DNA of 64,000 bases from Bacteroidota bacterium (GCA_023424395.1 JAFADY010000021.1:288660-352659); one strand, 5' to 3'; positions 16,608 to 26,504 are shown, counted from the first letter of the stretch. Made by a program: numbers and translations. Notes: generated by a model from the sequence alone, not told the origin.

Positions 16608-18188
16608 ATGTTCAGAATTTTATCCTCTTTACTTGCGTTACTTTCTATTGCGTCCGTTAATGCCCAAAACACAAACAGTTCTCCTAAATTGGTAGTGGCG
16701 ATAACGATCGATCAATTGAGAGGCGATTATTTAGAACTCTTTCAACACACGTTTGGCGAGAAAGGCTTTAAAAGGTTACTGAACCAAGGATTGGTTTATA
16801 CCGACATGAAGTTCGACTTTCCTTATCTGGACCGTGCATCTACCATTGCAACTATTTTTACCGGAGCCAATCCTTCTTACCACGGAATTACTGCCGAAAA
16901 CAAATATCTTGCCGAAGGCAATATTGAAATATCTTCCTTCCACGACAAAAATTTTATGGGAACTTTCAGTTCCGAGCGCTTGTCGCCGCTTCCTATGAAA
17001 GTCTCCACCATTGCCGACGAACTAAAAATCGCCTCCGGCGGACAATCGGATGTATTTGCCTTTGCGCCTCATATTTCACAATCGTTGGCTTCGGGCGGAC
17101 ATGCCGCGAGCGGCGCGTTTTGGATAGACGACCTTTCGGGAAATTGGGCTACAACCAATTTTTATAAAACCAAACAACCCGTTGTAGAGCAGCACAACAG
17201 AGGCTCGGAATCACTCAGCCGTAAAATAGGAACCCATTTTTGGCGTCCCGCCATCGATATTTCCAGCTACAAGGCTTTTCCTTACACCAAGAATGTTTAC
17301 AATTTCCAACACCATTTCGGCGCTGATAAAAAAAATAATATCCGTTTGTTCAAACAATCGCCCTTGGTAAACACGGAAGTGAGGGAAATTGCCGAAAAAG
17401 TACTGAAATCTAATTCCTTGGGTAAGAGACAAAATCCCGATTTTCTGGCGCTCACTTTTTACGCCGGAAATTTCGAAAACGCATTGGATAAAAACTATTC
17501 CGTAGAAATTCAAGACACGTATTATCGTTTAGACCAGGAAATAGGCAAGCTCATCGATGCTATCGATAGTGCGGTAGGTATTGCCAACGCGCTTATTTTT
17601 GTTACCTCTACCGGATATTTTAACGAGCAGGAAATAATTCCTGCCGATATGACTACTGCGGGTGGAGATTTTCATCCCGACAGAAGCATTTCTTTGCTCA
17701 ACATGTATCTCATGGCCATTTACGGCAGAGAGCAATGGGTGAGCAAATATTACAACCAACAGTTGTTTTTTAACCGAAAACTTATTGAAGATAAGAAAAT
17801 AAATTTCGCTGAACTTCAGCAAAAAGCAGCCGAATTTTTGGTTCAATCCGCAGGAATACAGGATATTGTAACATCGCATCAAATGTTACACGGCGTTTAC
17901 AACCAAAACGTGCAACGTTACCGCAACGGTTATTACAAAGGCATTTCGGGCGATCTTTTTATCGAATTTCAACCGGGATGGCGCGTTATCGGCGAAAACA
18001 GCCAAACCACAGAACGCATAAGAGATAATGCCGTGCATGCACCGGTTATATTTTTCGGAAACACCATAAAAGCACAAAAGATCGATCGCGTCATCGAAGC
18101 CACCGATATTGCACCAAGCATATCGCATCGCTTACGCATCAGGGCGCCGAACGCAGCAAAATCGAATATTTTGAAAGAATTATTTTAA
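16608..18188 (+). CDS. PafA-like alkaline-phosphatase-fold protein, probably inactive
   Basis: A 526-residue exported protein (signal peptide to VNAQ, residue 20) of the alkaline phosphatase superfamily. The start of the metal site (AITIDQLRGDY, Asp35) and Thr79 in LDRASTIATIFTG are present, as is HAPVIFFG, equivalent to the last metal His. However, the DxxGH motif is replaced by FYAGNFENALDKN, the TADHG motif by TSTGYF, and the Lys/Arg phosphate-contacting segment by APHISQSL. Four metal ligands are therefore missing, so hydrolysis is unlikely. It sits 41 bases after lnb and 88 bases before secA. A binding or structural envelope role is possible. The family call is strong; inactivity is inferred. 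Confidence 0.85.
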   Translation: MFRILSSLLALLSIASVNAQNTNSSPKLVVAITIDQLRGDYLELFQHTFGEKGFKRLLNQGLVYTDMKFDFPYLDRASTIATIFTGANPSYHGITAENKYLAEGNIEISSFHDKNFMGTFSSERLSPLPMKVSTIADELKIASGGQSDVFAFAPHISQSLASGGHAASGAFWIDDLSGNWATTNFYKTKQPVVEQHNRGSESLSRKIGTHFWRPAIDISSYKAFPYTKNVYNFQHHFGADKKNNIRLFKQSPLVNTEVREIAEKVLKSNSLGKRQNPDFLALTFYAGNFENALDKNYSVEIQDTYYRLDQEIGKLIDAIDSAVGIANALIFVTSTGYFNEQEIIPADMTTAGGDFHPDRSISLLNMYLMAIYGREQWVSKYYNQQLFFNRKLIEDKKINFAELQQKAAEFLVQSAGIQDIVTSHQMLHGVYNQNVQRYRNGYYKGISGDLFIEFQPGWRVIGENSQTTERIRDNAVHAPVIFFGNTIKAQKIDRVIEATDIAPSISHRLRIRAPNAAKSNILKELF

Positions 18189-18276
18189 AACAAGAGAGAA
18201 GAATTTATAAATCAGGATTAGAAATAAGGGAATTTGGGAAAGCAGTTTAAACCCAAAACCGCAACAAAATAAAAAT

Positions 18277-21200
18277 ATGGGATTTAACAATTTTATAAGT
18301 AAGATTTTCGGAAATAAGGCCACTCGCGACCTAAACGAAGTCAATCCCGTCGTTAATAAGATCAAGGAAGCATACACCGAGATCGAAAAATTATCGAACG
18401 ACGAACTCAGGGCAAAAACCAAAGAACTTGAGCAACGTATCCATGCCGATGTTCAGGATGACAAAGCCCGGATAGAAGAATTAAAATCGGGAATGGAGGA
18501 TATTCCGTTGGAAGAAAGAGAATCTATTTGGAACGAAGTAGATAAAATAGAAAAAGAAATTATTTCCAAATTCGAGAAATCGCTGGAGGAAGCATTGCCC
18601 GAAGCATTTTCGGTAGTGAAAGAAACGGCGCGCCGTTTCACGGAAAATTCGGAAGTAGTGGTTACAGCCACTGATTTTGATAAAGACCTCGCTGCCAAGC
18701 ACGATTTCGTGCGTATTGAAGGCGAAAAAGCCATTTACCAGAACCATTGGATGGCCGGCGGCAACGAAATCACTTGGGATATGATCCACTACGATGTGCA
18801 GCTATTTGGCGGCGTGGTGCTTCACAAAGGAAAAATTGCCGAAATGGCAACAGGGGAAGGTAAAACGTTGGTTGCAACGTTGCCTGTTTTCCTGAATGCT
18901 CTCACACACAACGGCGTGCACGTAGTAACGGTAAACGATTACCTCTCGAAACGCGACTCCGAATGGATGGGGCCGATTTATATGTTTCACGGACTTTCGG
19001 TGGATTGTATCGACAAACACGAACCCAACTCCGAAGCGCGCCGAAAGGCTTACGAAGCGGATATCACATTCGGAACGAACAACGAATTCGGTTTCGATTA
19101 TCTGCGCGACAACATGGCGGTTTCTCCGCGCGACCTTGTGCAGCGCATGCATAACTACGCGATAGTTGATGAGGTCGACTCGGTTTTGGTGGATGATGCG
19201 CGTACGCCGTTGATTATATCGGGGCCCGTGCCGAAAGGTGAGGATCAATTGTTCGATGTTTTCCGTCCGCGTGTAGAGCAGGTAGTGAAAGCGCAGCGCG
19301 AATTAACAACCCGTTTGCTTGCCGACGCACGCTCCAAAATGGCTTCGGAAGATAAAAAAGAACAGGAAGAAGGCACGCTCTTGCTTTATCGCTCCTTCAA
19401 AGGAATGCCGAAATACAAACCGCTTATTAAATATTTAAGTGAATCGGGCATAAAAGCGGCCATGCTCAAAACCGAGGAGTTTTATATGCAGGAACAATCG
19501 CGGAACATGCATGTCGTAACCGATCCGCTGTATTTCGTTATCGATGAAAAAATGAACAGCATCGAACTTACGGATAAAGGGATAGACTTGCTTACAGGAA
19601 AATCCGACGACCCGCATTTTTTTGTGTTGCCCGACATTGGTTCACAACTATCGGAACTCGAAAATTTATCGTTAACCGAAGAAGAAAAGGCCGCAAAAAA
19701 AGATGAATTGTTGCAAAATTATGCCATCAAATCAGAACGTGTTCACACCGTAAATCAGCTGCTGAAAGCATATACTCTGTTTGAGAAAGACGATGAATAC
19801 GTAGTTATCGACAACAAAGTAAAGATTGTAGATGAGCAAACGGGGCGTATTATGGAAGGCCGCCGTTATTCCGACGGATTGCATCAGGCTATCGAGGCCA
19901 AAGAGCACGTGAAAGTAGAGGCAGCCACGCAAACATTCGCCACAATCACGTTACAGAATTATTTCAGGATGTACAATAAACTGGCGGGAATGACCGGTAC
20001 TGCCGAAACCGAAGCAGGCGAGTTTTGGGATATTTATAAATTGGATGTGGTGGTTATCCCAACCAACCGTCCTATCGTGAGAAACGATATGAACGATCGC
20101 ATTTACAAAACCAAACGCGAAAAATATACGGCTGTTATTGAAGAGATTGAAGATATCGTCTCGCAAGGACGCCCGGTTTTGGTGGGTACAACTTCGGTTG
20201 AGATTTCGGAATTATTAAGCCGCATGCTCACGCTGCGCAAAATAAAACACAACGTGTTAAATGCCAAGTTGCACCAGCGGGAGGCGGAGATCGTGGCGAA
20301 CGCCGGACAAAAAGGTATGGTAACCATCGCGACCAACATGGCGGGACGTGGAACCGACATTAAACTCGCTCCCGAAGTAAAACAAGCCGGAGGCTTGGCC
20401 ATTATCGGCACCGAAAGGCACGAGTCGCGCCGTGTTGACCGTCAGCTACGAGGCCGCGCAGGCCGTCAGGGAGACCCGGGCTCTTCCGTATTTTTCGTGT
20501 CGTTGGAAGACGATTTGATGCGCTTGTTCGCTACCGAACGTATTGCCGGGCTGATGGATAGAATGGGTTTTAAAGAAGGCGATATGCTCGAACACGATAT
20601 GCTGAATAAATCCGTTGAACGTGCGCAGAAAAAGGTGGAAGAAAACAACTTCGGTATCCGTAAACGTTTGTTGGAGTACGATGATGTGATGAATTCGCAA
20701 CGCGAAGTGATCTATAAACGCCGCCGCCACGCCCTCATGGGCGAACGCATAGAAATGGACGTCGCCAACATGATCACGGAAACGGCCAAAAATATAGTTG
20801 AAGTCAACGAAGACGATTACGAAAATATGAAACTCGACCTTTTCCGCGTCATGGCTGTGGAAATTCCTTTCGCCGAAGGCGACATGAAAAACCTTAAAAC
20901 CGATACGCAGGTAGATCAGGTAATTGACAAAACCATATCGAGTTTCAAACGTAAAACCGACCGATTGGCCGAAATTGCTCAACCTGTCATTAAAGACGTC
21001 TACGAAAAGCAGGGCGCCATGTACGAAAACATTTTGATACCCATTACCGATGGTAAAAAAGTCTATAACATCGCCACCAACCTCAAGGAAGCGTACGAGT
21101 CGGGATCAAAAGCATTGGTGAAATCTTTCGAAAAATCCATTCTCTTGCACACCATCGATGAAGATTGGAAAGAACACCTTCGTGAAATGGACGAACTGCG

Positions 21201-21570
21201 ACATTCTGTGCAGAATGCAAGTTACGAACAAAAAGACCCGCTGTTAATCTATAAATTGGAATCGTTTAATTTGTTCAAGATAATGGTAAACGATATAAAT
21301 TCCAAAGCTGTCTCTATTTTAATGCGCGGTCAAATTCCGGTACAGGCTCCGCAAAATGTCCGTCAAGCTGCTCCTGAGCAAAAGACCGATTATAGCAAAT
21401 ACCGCACCCAAAAAGATGAATACGAAAATAGGGTGGGAGAGAACGGCGCTCCGCCACAACGCGAACCGCGTAAAATGGAACCCGTGCGGGTAGAGAAGAA
21501 AGTCGGCAGAAACGACCCTTGCCCTTGTGGAAGCGGTAAAAAATTCAAAAATTGCCATGGAGCAAATTAA
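18277..21570 (+). CDS. secA: Preprotein translocase ATPase SecA
   Basis: A 1097-residue motor that drives preproteins through SecYEG. Walker A MATGEGKT begins near residue 190 and the DEVD box near 298; TNMAGRGTDIKLAPEV and RQLRGRAGRQGDPGSS mark the second RecA-like domain. The C-terminus carries the zinc-binding CPCGSGKKFKNCHG that contacts SecB and lipids. The length, about 200 residues above E. coli SecA, is normal for Bacteroidota, where NBD1 contains insertions. Start ATG before GFNNFISKIFGNKATRDL, as in homologues. No obvious terminator follows; downstream DNA is a repeat-rich scar. Confidence 0.99.
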   Translation: MGFNNFISKIFGNKATRDLNEVNPVVNKIKEAYTEIEKLSNDELRAKTKELEQRIHADVQDDKARIEELKSGMEDIPLEERESIWNEVDKIEKEIISKFEKSLEEALPEAFSVVKETARRFTENSEVVVTATDFDKDLAAKHDFVRIEGEKAIYQNHWMAGGNEITWDMIHYDVQLFGGVVLHKGKIAEMATGEGKTLVATLPVFLNALTHNGVHVVTVNDYLSKRDSEWMGPIYMFHGLSVDCIDKHEPNSEARRKAYEADITFGTNNEFGFDYLRDNMAVSPRDLVQRMHNYAIVDEVDSVLVDDARTPLIISGPVPKGEDQLFDVFRPRVEQVVKAQRELTTRLLADARSKMASEDKKEQEEGTLLLYRSFKGMPKYKPLIKYLSESGIKAAMLKTEEFYMQEQSRNMHVVTDPLYFVIDEKMNSIELTDKGIDLLTGKSDDPHFFVLPDIGSQLSELENLSLTEEEKAAKKDELLQNYAIKSERVHTVNQLLKAYTLFEKDDEYVVIDNKVKIVDEQTGRIMEGRRYSDGLHQAIEAKEHVKVEAATQTFATITLQNYFRMYNKLAGMTGTAETEAGEFWDIYKLDVVVIPTNRPIVRNDMNDRIYKTKREKYTAVIEEIEDIVSQGRPVLVGTTSVEISELLSRMLTLRKIKHNVLNAKLHQREAEIVANAGQKGMVTIATNMAGRGTDIKLAPEVKQAGGLAIIGTERHESRRVDRQLRGRAGRQGDPGSSVFFVSLEDDLMRLFATERIAGLMDRMGFKEGDMLEHDMLNKSVERAQKKVEENNFGIRKRLLEYDDVMNSQREVIYKRRRHALMGERIEMDVANMITETAKNIVEVNEDDYENMKLDLFRVMAVEIPFAEGDMKNLKTDTQVDQVIDKTISSFKRKTDRLAEIAQPVIKDVYEKQGAMYENILIPITDGKKVYNIATNLKEAYESGSKALVKSFEKSILLHTIDEDWKEHLREMDELRHSVQNASYEQKDPLLIYKLESFNLFKIMVNDINSKAVSILMRGQIPVQAPQNVRQAAPEQKTDYSKYRTQKDEYENRVGENGAPPQREPRKMEPVRVEKKVGRNDPCPCGSGKKFKNCHGAN

Positions 21571-21596
21571 TGAATATAAAAGAGCGGTAGCGTAAA

Positions 21597-21790
21597 TTAA
21601 ACTGTGTCAAGTTTTATTTTCTTATAAAACTCCGTTTCCCTTTCTTATCAATGGTAATGTTTTGTTCGGAGTTTGTTGGTCAAAAACGGTTAAGGGTCGA
21701 TCCCCTAATCGTTTTTTCTTGTCAATGGTACAACGCCATGTCCATCGTTTGTTGGTCGGTGCAAAGTTAGTAAAAAACCGGGAGTTTTCA
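21597..21790. mobile_element. Possible insertion-sequence remnant
   Basis: On the minus strand the segment runs from a promoter-like TTACTAACTTTGCACC (around 21759-21774) to AAACTTGACACAGTTT (21599-21614), a sequence resembling the end of a transposable element, with two imperfect internal repeats. No transposase is encoded. The 3' end of the neighbouring lipoprotein frame is built from this DNA, which suggests insertion into that gene. Assignment is tentative. Confidence 0.3.
21641..21757. repeat. Pair of imperfect about 42-bp direct repeats
   Basis: Unit 1 (21641-21681) and unit 2 (21715-21757) both start TTTCTT[AG]TCAATGGTA and end CGxxGTTTGTTGGTC-like with TTTGTTGGTC identical, at a 74-75 bp period. 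The middles differ. Confidence 0.6.
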
Positions 21791-21926
21791 GCCTAATCAA
21801 AAAGTTTGAATCTGAGTCTGGTAGTCGAAAAGAGTAATCCATTTGCTTTTTTAGACCTTTATTACTATCCTTAAAATTACAAGAGAGCATCAATAAAAGA
21901 AAAATAAAATAGTATATTATCTTCAT
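21705..21926 (-). pseudogene. Truncated lipoprotein, immunity-like remnant
   Basis: A 73-residue frame beginning with a clear lipoprotein signal (IIYYFIFLLLMLSC, lipobox Cys at 16) followed by NFKDSNKG. The last 25 or so residues are encoded by the repeat-containing segment at 21641-21780 and look non-native, so the original gene was probably cut. It starts 4 bases after the stop of the 106-residue ORF upstream, a spacing typical of toxin-immunity pairs. The family cannot be named. Confidence 0.5.
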
Positions 21927-21930
21927 GTTA

Positions 21931-22251
21931 TTAATTATTTCCTTTTAAATATTTCTTTATAGCTTCTCTTGAACGCCATAATCTAGGAATTAATCCTGCA
22001 GGAGCTTTGCTATGTCCAATATTCCAACCCACTCTTTGGGCATTTTGAGATGAAATTCCCTCAACAGATCTTGTTCCTTTTTGTGTTGATTCTAACTTAT
22101 CAAACTCTTTCCTTGCCATTTCCCAAGGCACATAAGTTAGAAACTCACAATTAAAGGTTAAAAGGCGGTAATTAAACTCTCTATTTTCCTTATTACGTAA
22201 ATGTATCCGATGGTTGAAAAGTAAATGCATTTCATAGCATATTATTCTCAT
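21931..22251 (-). CDS. Hypothetical protein, possible polymorphic-toxin tail
   Basis: A 106-residue frame with an ATG start. The first 35 residues are Arg/Asn/His-rich and may be non-native; from PWEMARKEFDKLE to the end (GWNIGHSKAPAGLIPRLWRS, then REAIKKYLKG) the sequence looks like a small globular, basic domain of the sort found at the C-terminus of secreted toxins. No trafficking domain is attached. A lipoprotein remnant follows immediately. It may be an orphan toxin cassette displaced from a larger gene. Existence as an expressed gene is uncertain. Confidence 0.45.
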   Translation of the reverse strand: MRIICYEMHLLFNHRIHLRNKENREFNYRLLTFNCEFLTYVPWEMARKEFDKLESTQKGTRSVEGISSQNAQRVGWNIGHSKAPAGLIPRLWRSREAIKKYLKGNN

Positions 22252-22324
22252 TTACCACCTAAATCCTCAAATAATAAAAAACATTAAAGGCGCGATTTCA
22301 TAAGCAAATTAGACGTGTTTATTT

Positions 22325-22356
22325 TTTGTTAAATTCATCAAAAAGCATTATCTTAG
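22325..22356 (+). promoter_or_regulatory. Promoter of gyrA
   Basis: TTTG (22325-22328) and TATCTTAG (22349-22356) are separated by 20 bases; the -7 box differs from TAnnTTTG at one position. It predicts a leader of about 85 bases before gyrA. Confidence 0.55.
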
Positions 22357-22448
22357 CATCTTATTTAAAGCAAAGGGCCTATTTGTATTACTACTCTTAA
22401 AATAAATTACATACAAATATTATTTGAAGAAAAAATTCACATTTGAAC

Positions 22449-24992
22449 ATGACTGAACAAGAAGACAGGATCATCAAAATCAATATTGAGGATGAAATGA
22501 AATCGTCGTACATCGATTATTCGATGTCCGTTATCGTATCTCGTGCATTGCCCGATGTTCGGGACGGGCTGAAGCCTGTTCACAGACGTATTCTCTACGG
22601 AATGTCGGAATTGAGCAATACATCCGATAAACCACATAAAAAATCTGCCAGGATTGTTGGGGAAGTGCTCGGTAAGTACCATCCACACGGCGATTCATCC
22701 GTATATAACGCCATGGTTCGTTTGGCGCAAACCTGGAGCATGCGCTACACGCTTGTTGACGGCCAAGGAAATATGGGTAGCGTTGATGGCGACAGCCCGG
22801 CGGCAATGCGTTATACAGAGGCGCGTTTAAACAAATTGGCCGAAGAAATGCTACGCGATATCGATAAAGATACGGTAGATTTCCAGCTCAACTTCGACGA
22901 TACCTTGCAAGAGCCTACCGTACTACCGACCCGAATTCCCAATTTACTCATCAACGGAGCATCGGGTATTGCCGTGGGTATGGCTACCAACATGGCTCCT
23001 CACAACTTAACGGAATCTATCAACGGCATAATTGCTTACATCGATAACCGTGACATCGAAATACAAGAGTTAATGCAGCACGTGAAAGCGCCCGATTTCC
23101 CCACCGGAGGTTACATTTATGGATACAAAGGCGTGGAAGAAGCTTTCGAAACCGGTAGAGGACGCATTGTGATGCGCGGCAGGGCTGAAATAGAAGCCGG
23201 GAAAACGCACGACAAGATCATTATTTCGGAAATTCCTTATCTCGTCAACAAAGCGGATATGATAAAACATATCGCCGATTTGGTTACCGATAAAAGAATT
23301 GAAGGAATTTCCAATGTAAACGATGAGTCTGATCGTCGCGGTATGCGCATTGTGGTAGATATAAAACGCGATGCCAATGCCAATGTAGTGCTTAATAAGC
23401 TCTATAAACTCACGGCCATGCAATCGTCTTTCAGCGTGAATAACATTGCGCTGGTAAAAGGCCGCCCCGAGATGCTCAATTTAAAAAATATGATCGAATT
23501 ATTTGTGGAACATCGTCACGATGTAGTTATACGCCGCACTAAATTCGATCTTCGCAAAGCCGAAGAAAGAGCGCACATTCTCGAAGGGCTTATCATTGCG
23601 TCGGATAATATCGATGAAGTAATTGCCATTATCCGCGCTTCCGCTACGCCGCAAGAAGCCATTCAACGATTGATCGAACGTTTCTCGTTATCCGATGTAC
23701 AAGCGCGCGCCATCGTCGAAATGCGATTAAGGCAACTCACAGGCCTTGAGCAAGATAAACTACATGCCGAATACCAAGATATCCAAAAATTAATAGCGTA
23801 TTTAAACGAGATTCTCGAAAATGAAGAACTTTGCATGCAAGTTATTAAAAATGAGCTGATTGAGATCCGTGATAAATACGGAGACGAACGCCGTTCGGAA
23901 ATCGTCTATTCCTCGGAAGAAATGAATCCCGAAGATTTTTATGCCGATGATGAAATGGTCATCACTATTTCGCATTTGGGATACATCAAACGTACGCCGC
24001 TGGCCGAGTTTCATTCGCAAAACCGGGGTGGAGTAGGGGCTAAAGGCTCTCAAACGCGGGAAGACGATTTTGTTGAATACATCTATCCGGCTACCAATCA
24101 CAATTACATGCTTTTCTTCACGCAAAAAGGAAAATGTTTTTGGTTAAGAGTGTATGAAATTCCCGAAGGCACCAAAACTTCCAAAGGAAGAGCCGTCCAG
24201 AATTTATTGAATATCGATTCCGATGACGCAATAACAGCCTTTGTTCGGGTAAAAACTTTGGACGATGAAGAATACATAAACTCCAATTATCTGATTTTCT
24301 GTACGCAGCAGGGAGTTGTGAAGAAAACATTGTTGGAAGCATACTCAAGGCCACGGCAGAACGGAGTGATCGCCATCACTCTTCGCGAAGACGATCAGGT
24401 AATATCAGTAAGATTGACCGATGGCAAAAAAGACATCATCCTTGCCAACAGAAACGGAAGAGCCATAAGGTTCAACGAAGAAAATGTCCGCCCGATGGGT
24501 CGTACAGCCACCGGTGTAAAAGGCATGACATTGGACGACGACGGCCAAGACTACATAATTGGAATGATAAGAATGGAACAGGATTCTGAAAACTCCATTT
24601 TGGTAGTATCGGAACAAGGTTACGGAAAGAGAACCAGATTAAATGACGAGGACGGAGAACCCGTTTACAGAATCACGCACAGGGGAGGAAAAGGAGTAAA
24701 AACCTTGAACGTTACCGATAAAACCGGAAAACTTGTGGCCATTAAAAGTGTTACGGAAGACAACGATTTAATGATAATTAACAAGTCCGGAATAACAATA
24801 CGTATGAAAATTTCCGATATTCGCATTATGGGAAGGGCAACACAAGGGGTCCGACTCATTAATTTGGAAAAAAGGAACGATGAAATCGCATCGGTATGTA
24901 AAGTAAATTCCGAAGAAATAGAGGAAAACCAAACCAATCTGTTAAACAACGAAACAGATAGTAATAATGCCGGAATAGAAGAAAAAGAATAA
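22449..24992 (+). CDS. gyrA: DNA gyrase subunit A
   Basis: An 847-residue type IIA topoisomerase subunit that breaks and rejoins DNA. The catalytic Tyr is Tyr122 in AAMRYTEARL, exactly the E. coli number. The quinolone-determining segment HPHGDSSVYNAMVRLAQ has Ser83 but Asn87, where E. coli has Asp. The C-terminal pinwheel is present, including a GyrA box-like QNRGGVGAKGS (E. coli QxRGGxG), supporting gyrase rather than topoisomerase IV. The frame extends to a TTG at 22443, but the ATG at 22449 is used. gyrB is not adjacent. Ends in an acidic Glu/Asn-rich tail. Confidence 0.97.
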   Translation: MTEQEDRIIKINIEDEMKSSYIDYSMSVIVSRALPDVRDGLKPVHRRILYGMSELSNTSDKPHKKSARIVGEVLGKYHPHGDSSVYNAMVRLAQTWSMRYTLVDGQGNMGSVDGDSPAAMRYTEARLNKLAEEMLRDIDKDTVDFQLNFDDTLQEPTVLPTRIPNLLINGASGIAVGMATNMAPHNLTESINGIIAYIDNRDIEIQELMQHVKAPDFPTGGYIYGYKGVEEAFETGRGRIVMRGRAEIEAGKTHDKIIISEIPYLVNKADMIKHIADLVTDKRIEGISNVNDESDRRGMRIVVDIKRDANANVVLNKLYKLTAMQSSFSVNNIALVKGRPEMLNLKNMIELFVEHRHDVVIRRTKFDLRKAEERAHILEGLIIASDNIDEVIAIIRASATPQEAIQRLIERFSLSDVQARAIVEMRLRQLTGLEQDKLHAEYQDIQKLIAYLNEILENEELCMQVIKNELIEIRDKYGDERRSEIVYSSEEMNPEDFYADDEMVITISHLGYIKRTPLAEFHSQNRGGVGAKGSQTREDDFVEYIYPATNHNYMLFFTQKGKCFWLRVYEIPEGTKTSKGRAVQNLLNIDSDDAITAFVRVKTLDDEEYINSNYLIFCTQQGVVKKTLLEAYSRPRQNGVIAITLREDDQVISVRLTDGKKDIILANRNGRAIRFNEENVRPMGRTATGVKGMTLDDDGQDYIIGMIRMEQDSENSILVVSEQGYGKRTRLNDEDGEPVYRITHRGGKGVKTLNVTDKTGKLVAIKSVTEDNDLMIINKSGITIRMKISDIRIMGRATQGVRLINLEKRNDEIASVCKVNSEEIEENQTNLLNNETDSNNAGIEEKE

Positions 24993-25077
24993 CTGAAATT
25001 TAAACTTTCTGTCGTTTTATAGTCTAAAACAAAGGAACGAAAAAATTTAAAACAAAAATCAATTAACAATCTAAAAA

Positions 25078-26358
25078 ATGAATAAAATGAGAAAATTCTT
25101 ATTCCTTACTATGGTAGCCGTTTTTGCCACAGGTTCTGTCTTTGCGCAGAAATCGGCTTTAAAAGATGCTAAAAGAGCGTTGGGAAGCAACGATCTTAAT
25201 GAAGCCCGCACTTTAATTAAACAGGCAACTACAAATCCTGAAACCGCTACCGATCCCGAAACTTGGAAAGTTTACGGAGACATCGGCAATAAAGCTTTCG
25301 ATAATGAAAGAACAAACGAAATGCTTGGTAAAACAGCCAATCAAGAGGCTATGTTCAATGGCTTACTTGAATCGTACGAACCTTATATAAAAGCCGATTC
25401 ATTGGGACAATTACCCGATGACAAAGGCCGAGTTCGCAACAAATTCAGAAAAGATATTTCCGGAATTTTAAAAGCAAATCATCCGTTTTACATAAACGGA
25501 GGCGTTTATTATAACCGTAAACAAGATTTTAATAAAGCTGCCGATTTCTTTGAAGCATACTGGAACATCCCAACATTGCCTATTTTTGAAGGTGAAAAAG
25601 ATGCGTTTGCATTGGATACAACTTATCAAACGATCAAATATTACGCCATCATTACAGCTATTCAAGCAAAAGATCACGCGCGTGCATTAAATATGCTTAC
25701 CAGAGCAGCAAACGAACCGTTTATTGCAAATAATACGTATCAAGAAAGCGATGTTTATGAGTTAATTGCAAGTGAACATATTCAAATGGGAGATACCGCT
25801 AAGTACCTAGAAACTCTTTACGAAGGCGCGGAGAAATTTCCCCAAAGCAATTACTTTATCCCAAATCTCGCCAATGTATATATCAGAAGAGGTGAAAGCC
25901 AAAAAGCCATGGAATACATCGACCAAGCTATTGCCAACAATCCCAACAACGCTTGCGACTTAAATAGCGTTAAAGGCGCCTTATTGGCCGAAAAAGGGGA
26001 TTATGCAGCTGCCGAAGCAGAATATTTGAAAGCTTTAGCACAAGACGCCAATTGCGAAAGAGCCCTCGAAGCGTTGGCTGTAAACTACATCTTACAGGCA
26101 CAAGATTTGAAGGAAAAAACTGCGATGATGACTGATAGAAAACTGCAAGTTGAAAACGATAAGAAAACGGTAGATCTGTATCAAAAATCTTTGCCGCATC
26201 TCGAAAAATATACAAATCTTCTGAAAGGAAGAAGCGCGGATAAGACAGATATCGACGCAGGATTAATGAAACTAAGAAATGTTTATTACAACTTAAGTAT
26301 GATGGGTGTCGATAAATCGGCGCTGCTTAAAGAAGTAGAAACTGAATTAGGTTTATAA
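25078..26358 (+). CDS. Exported TPR-repeat protein
   Basis: A 426-residue protein with a signal peptide (FLFLTMVAVFATGSVFAQ). Helical repeats follow: residues about 25-60 (ALKDAKRALGSNDLNEARTL), 135-160, and the best TPR units near 255-330 (NYFIPNLANVYIRRGESQKA, then GALLAEKGDYAAAEAEYLKA). Such periplasmic TPR proteins serve as scaffolds or lipoprotein partners in Bacteroidota; the exact role is unknown. It starts 85 bases after gyrA and may be partly cotranscribed. A second ATG nine bases on is a possible start. A terminator follows. Confidence 0.85.
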   Translation: MNKMRKFLFLTMVAVFATGSVFAQKSALKDAKRALGSNDLNEARTLIKQATTNPETATDPETWKVYGDIGNKAFDNERTNEMLGKTANQEAMFNGLLESYEPYIKADSLGQLPDDKGRVRNKFRKDISGILKANHPFYINGGVYYNRKQDFNKAADFFEAYWNIPTLPIFEGEKDAFALDTTYQTIKYYAIITAIQAKDHARALNMLTRAANEPFIANNTYQESDVYELIASEHIQMGDTAKYLETLYEGAEKFPQSNYFIPNLANVYIRRGESQKAMEYIDQAIANNPNNACDLNSVKGALLAEKGDYAAAEAEYLKALAQDANCERALEALAVNYILQAQDLKEKTAMMTDRKLQVENDKKTVDLYQKSLPHLEKYTNLLKGRSADKTDIDAGLMKLRNVYYNLSMMGVDKSALLKEVETELGL

Positions 26359-26382
26359 TTTCAAATGATAAATAATTTCCAG

Positions 26383-26416
26383 AAAAGTGGTATTGCAAGA
26401 TATCACTTTTTTTATG
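26383..26416 (+). terminator. Terminator after TPR gene
   Basis: AAAAGTG (26383-26389) and CACTTTT (26404-26410) form the stem, extended inward by T-A pairs, followed by a T run. Confidence 0.85.
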
Positions 26417-26504
26417 CACAAAAAAATCGTGAAGGGCAGTATTGAATATTATTATTAAACATAATAGTTATTATAGGAAAATGGAGTTTTTTGGTTCAGG
26501 AAAG

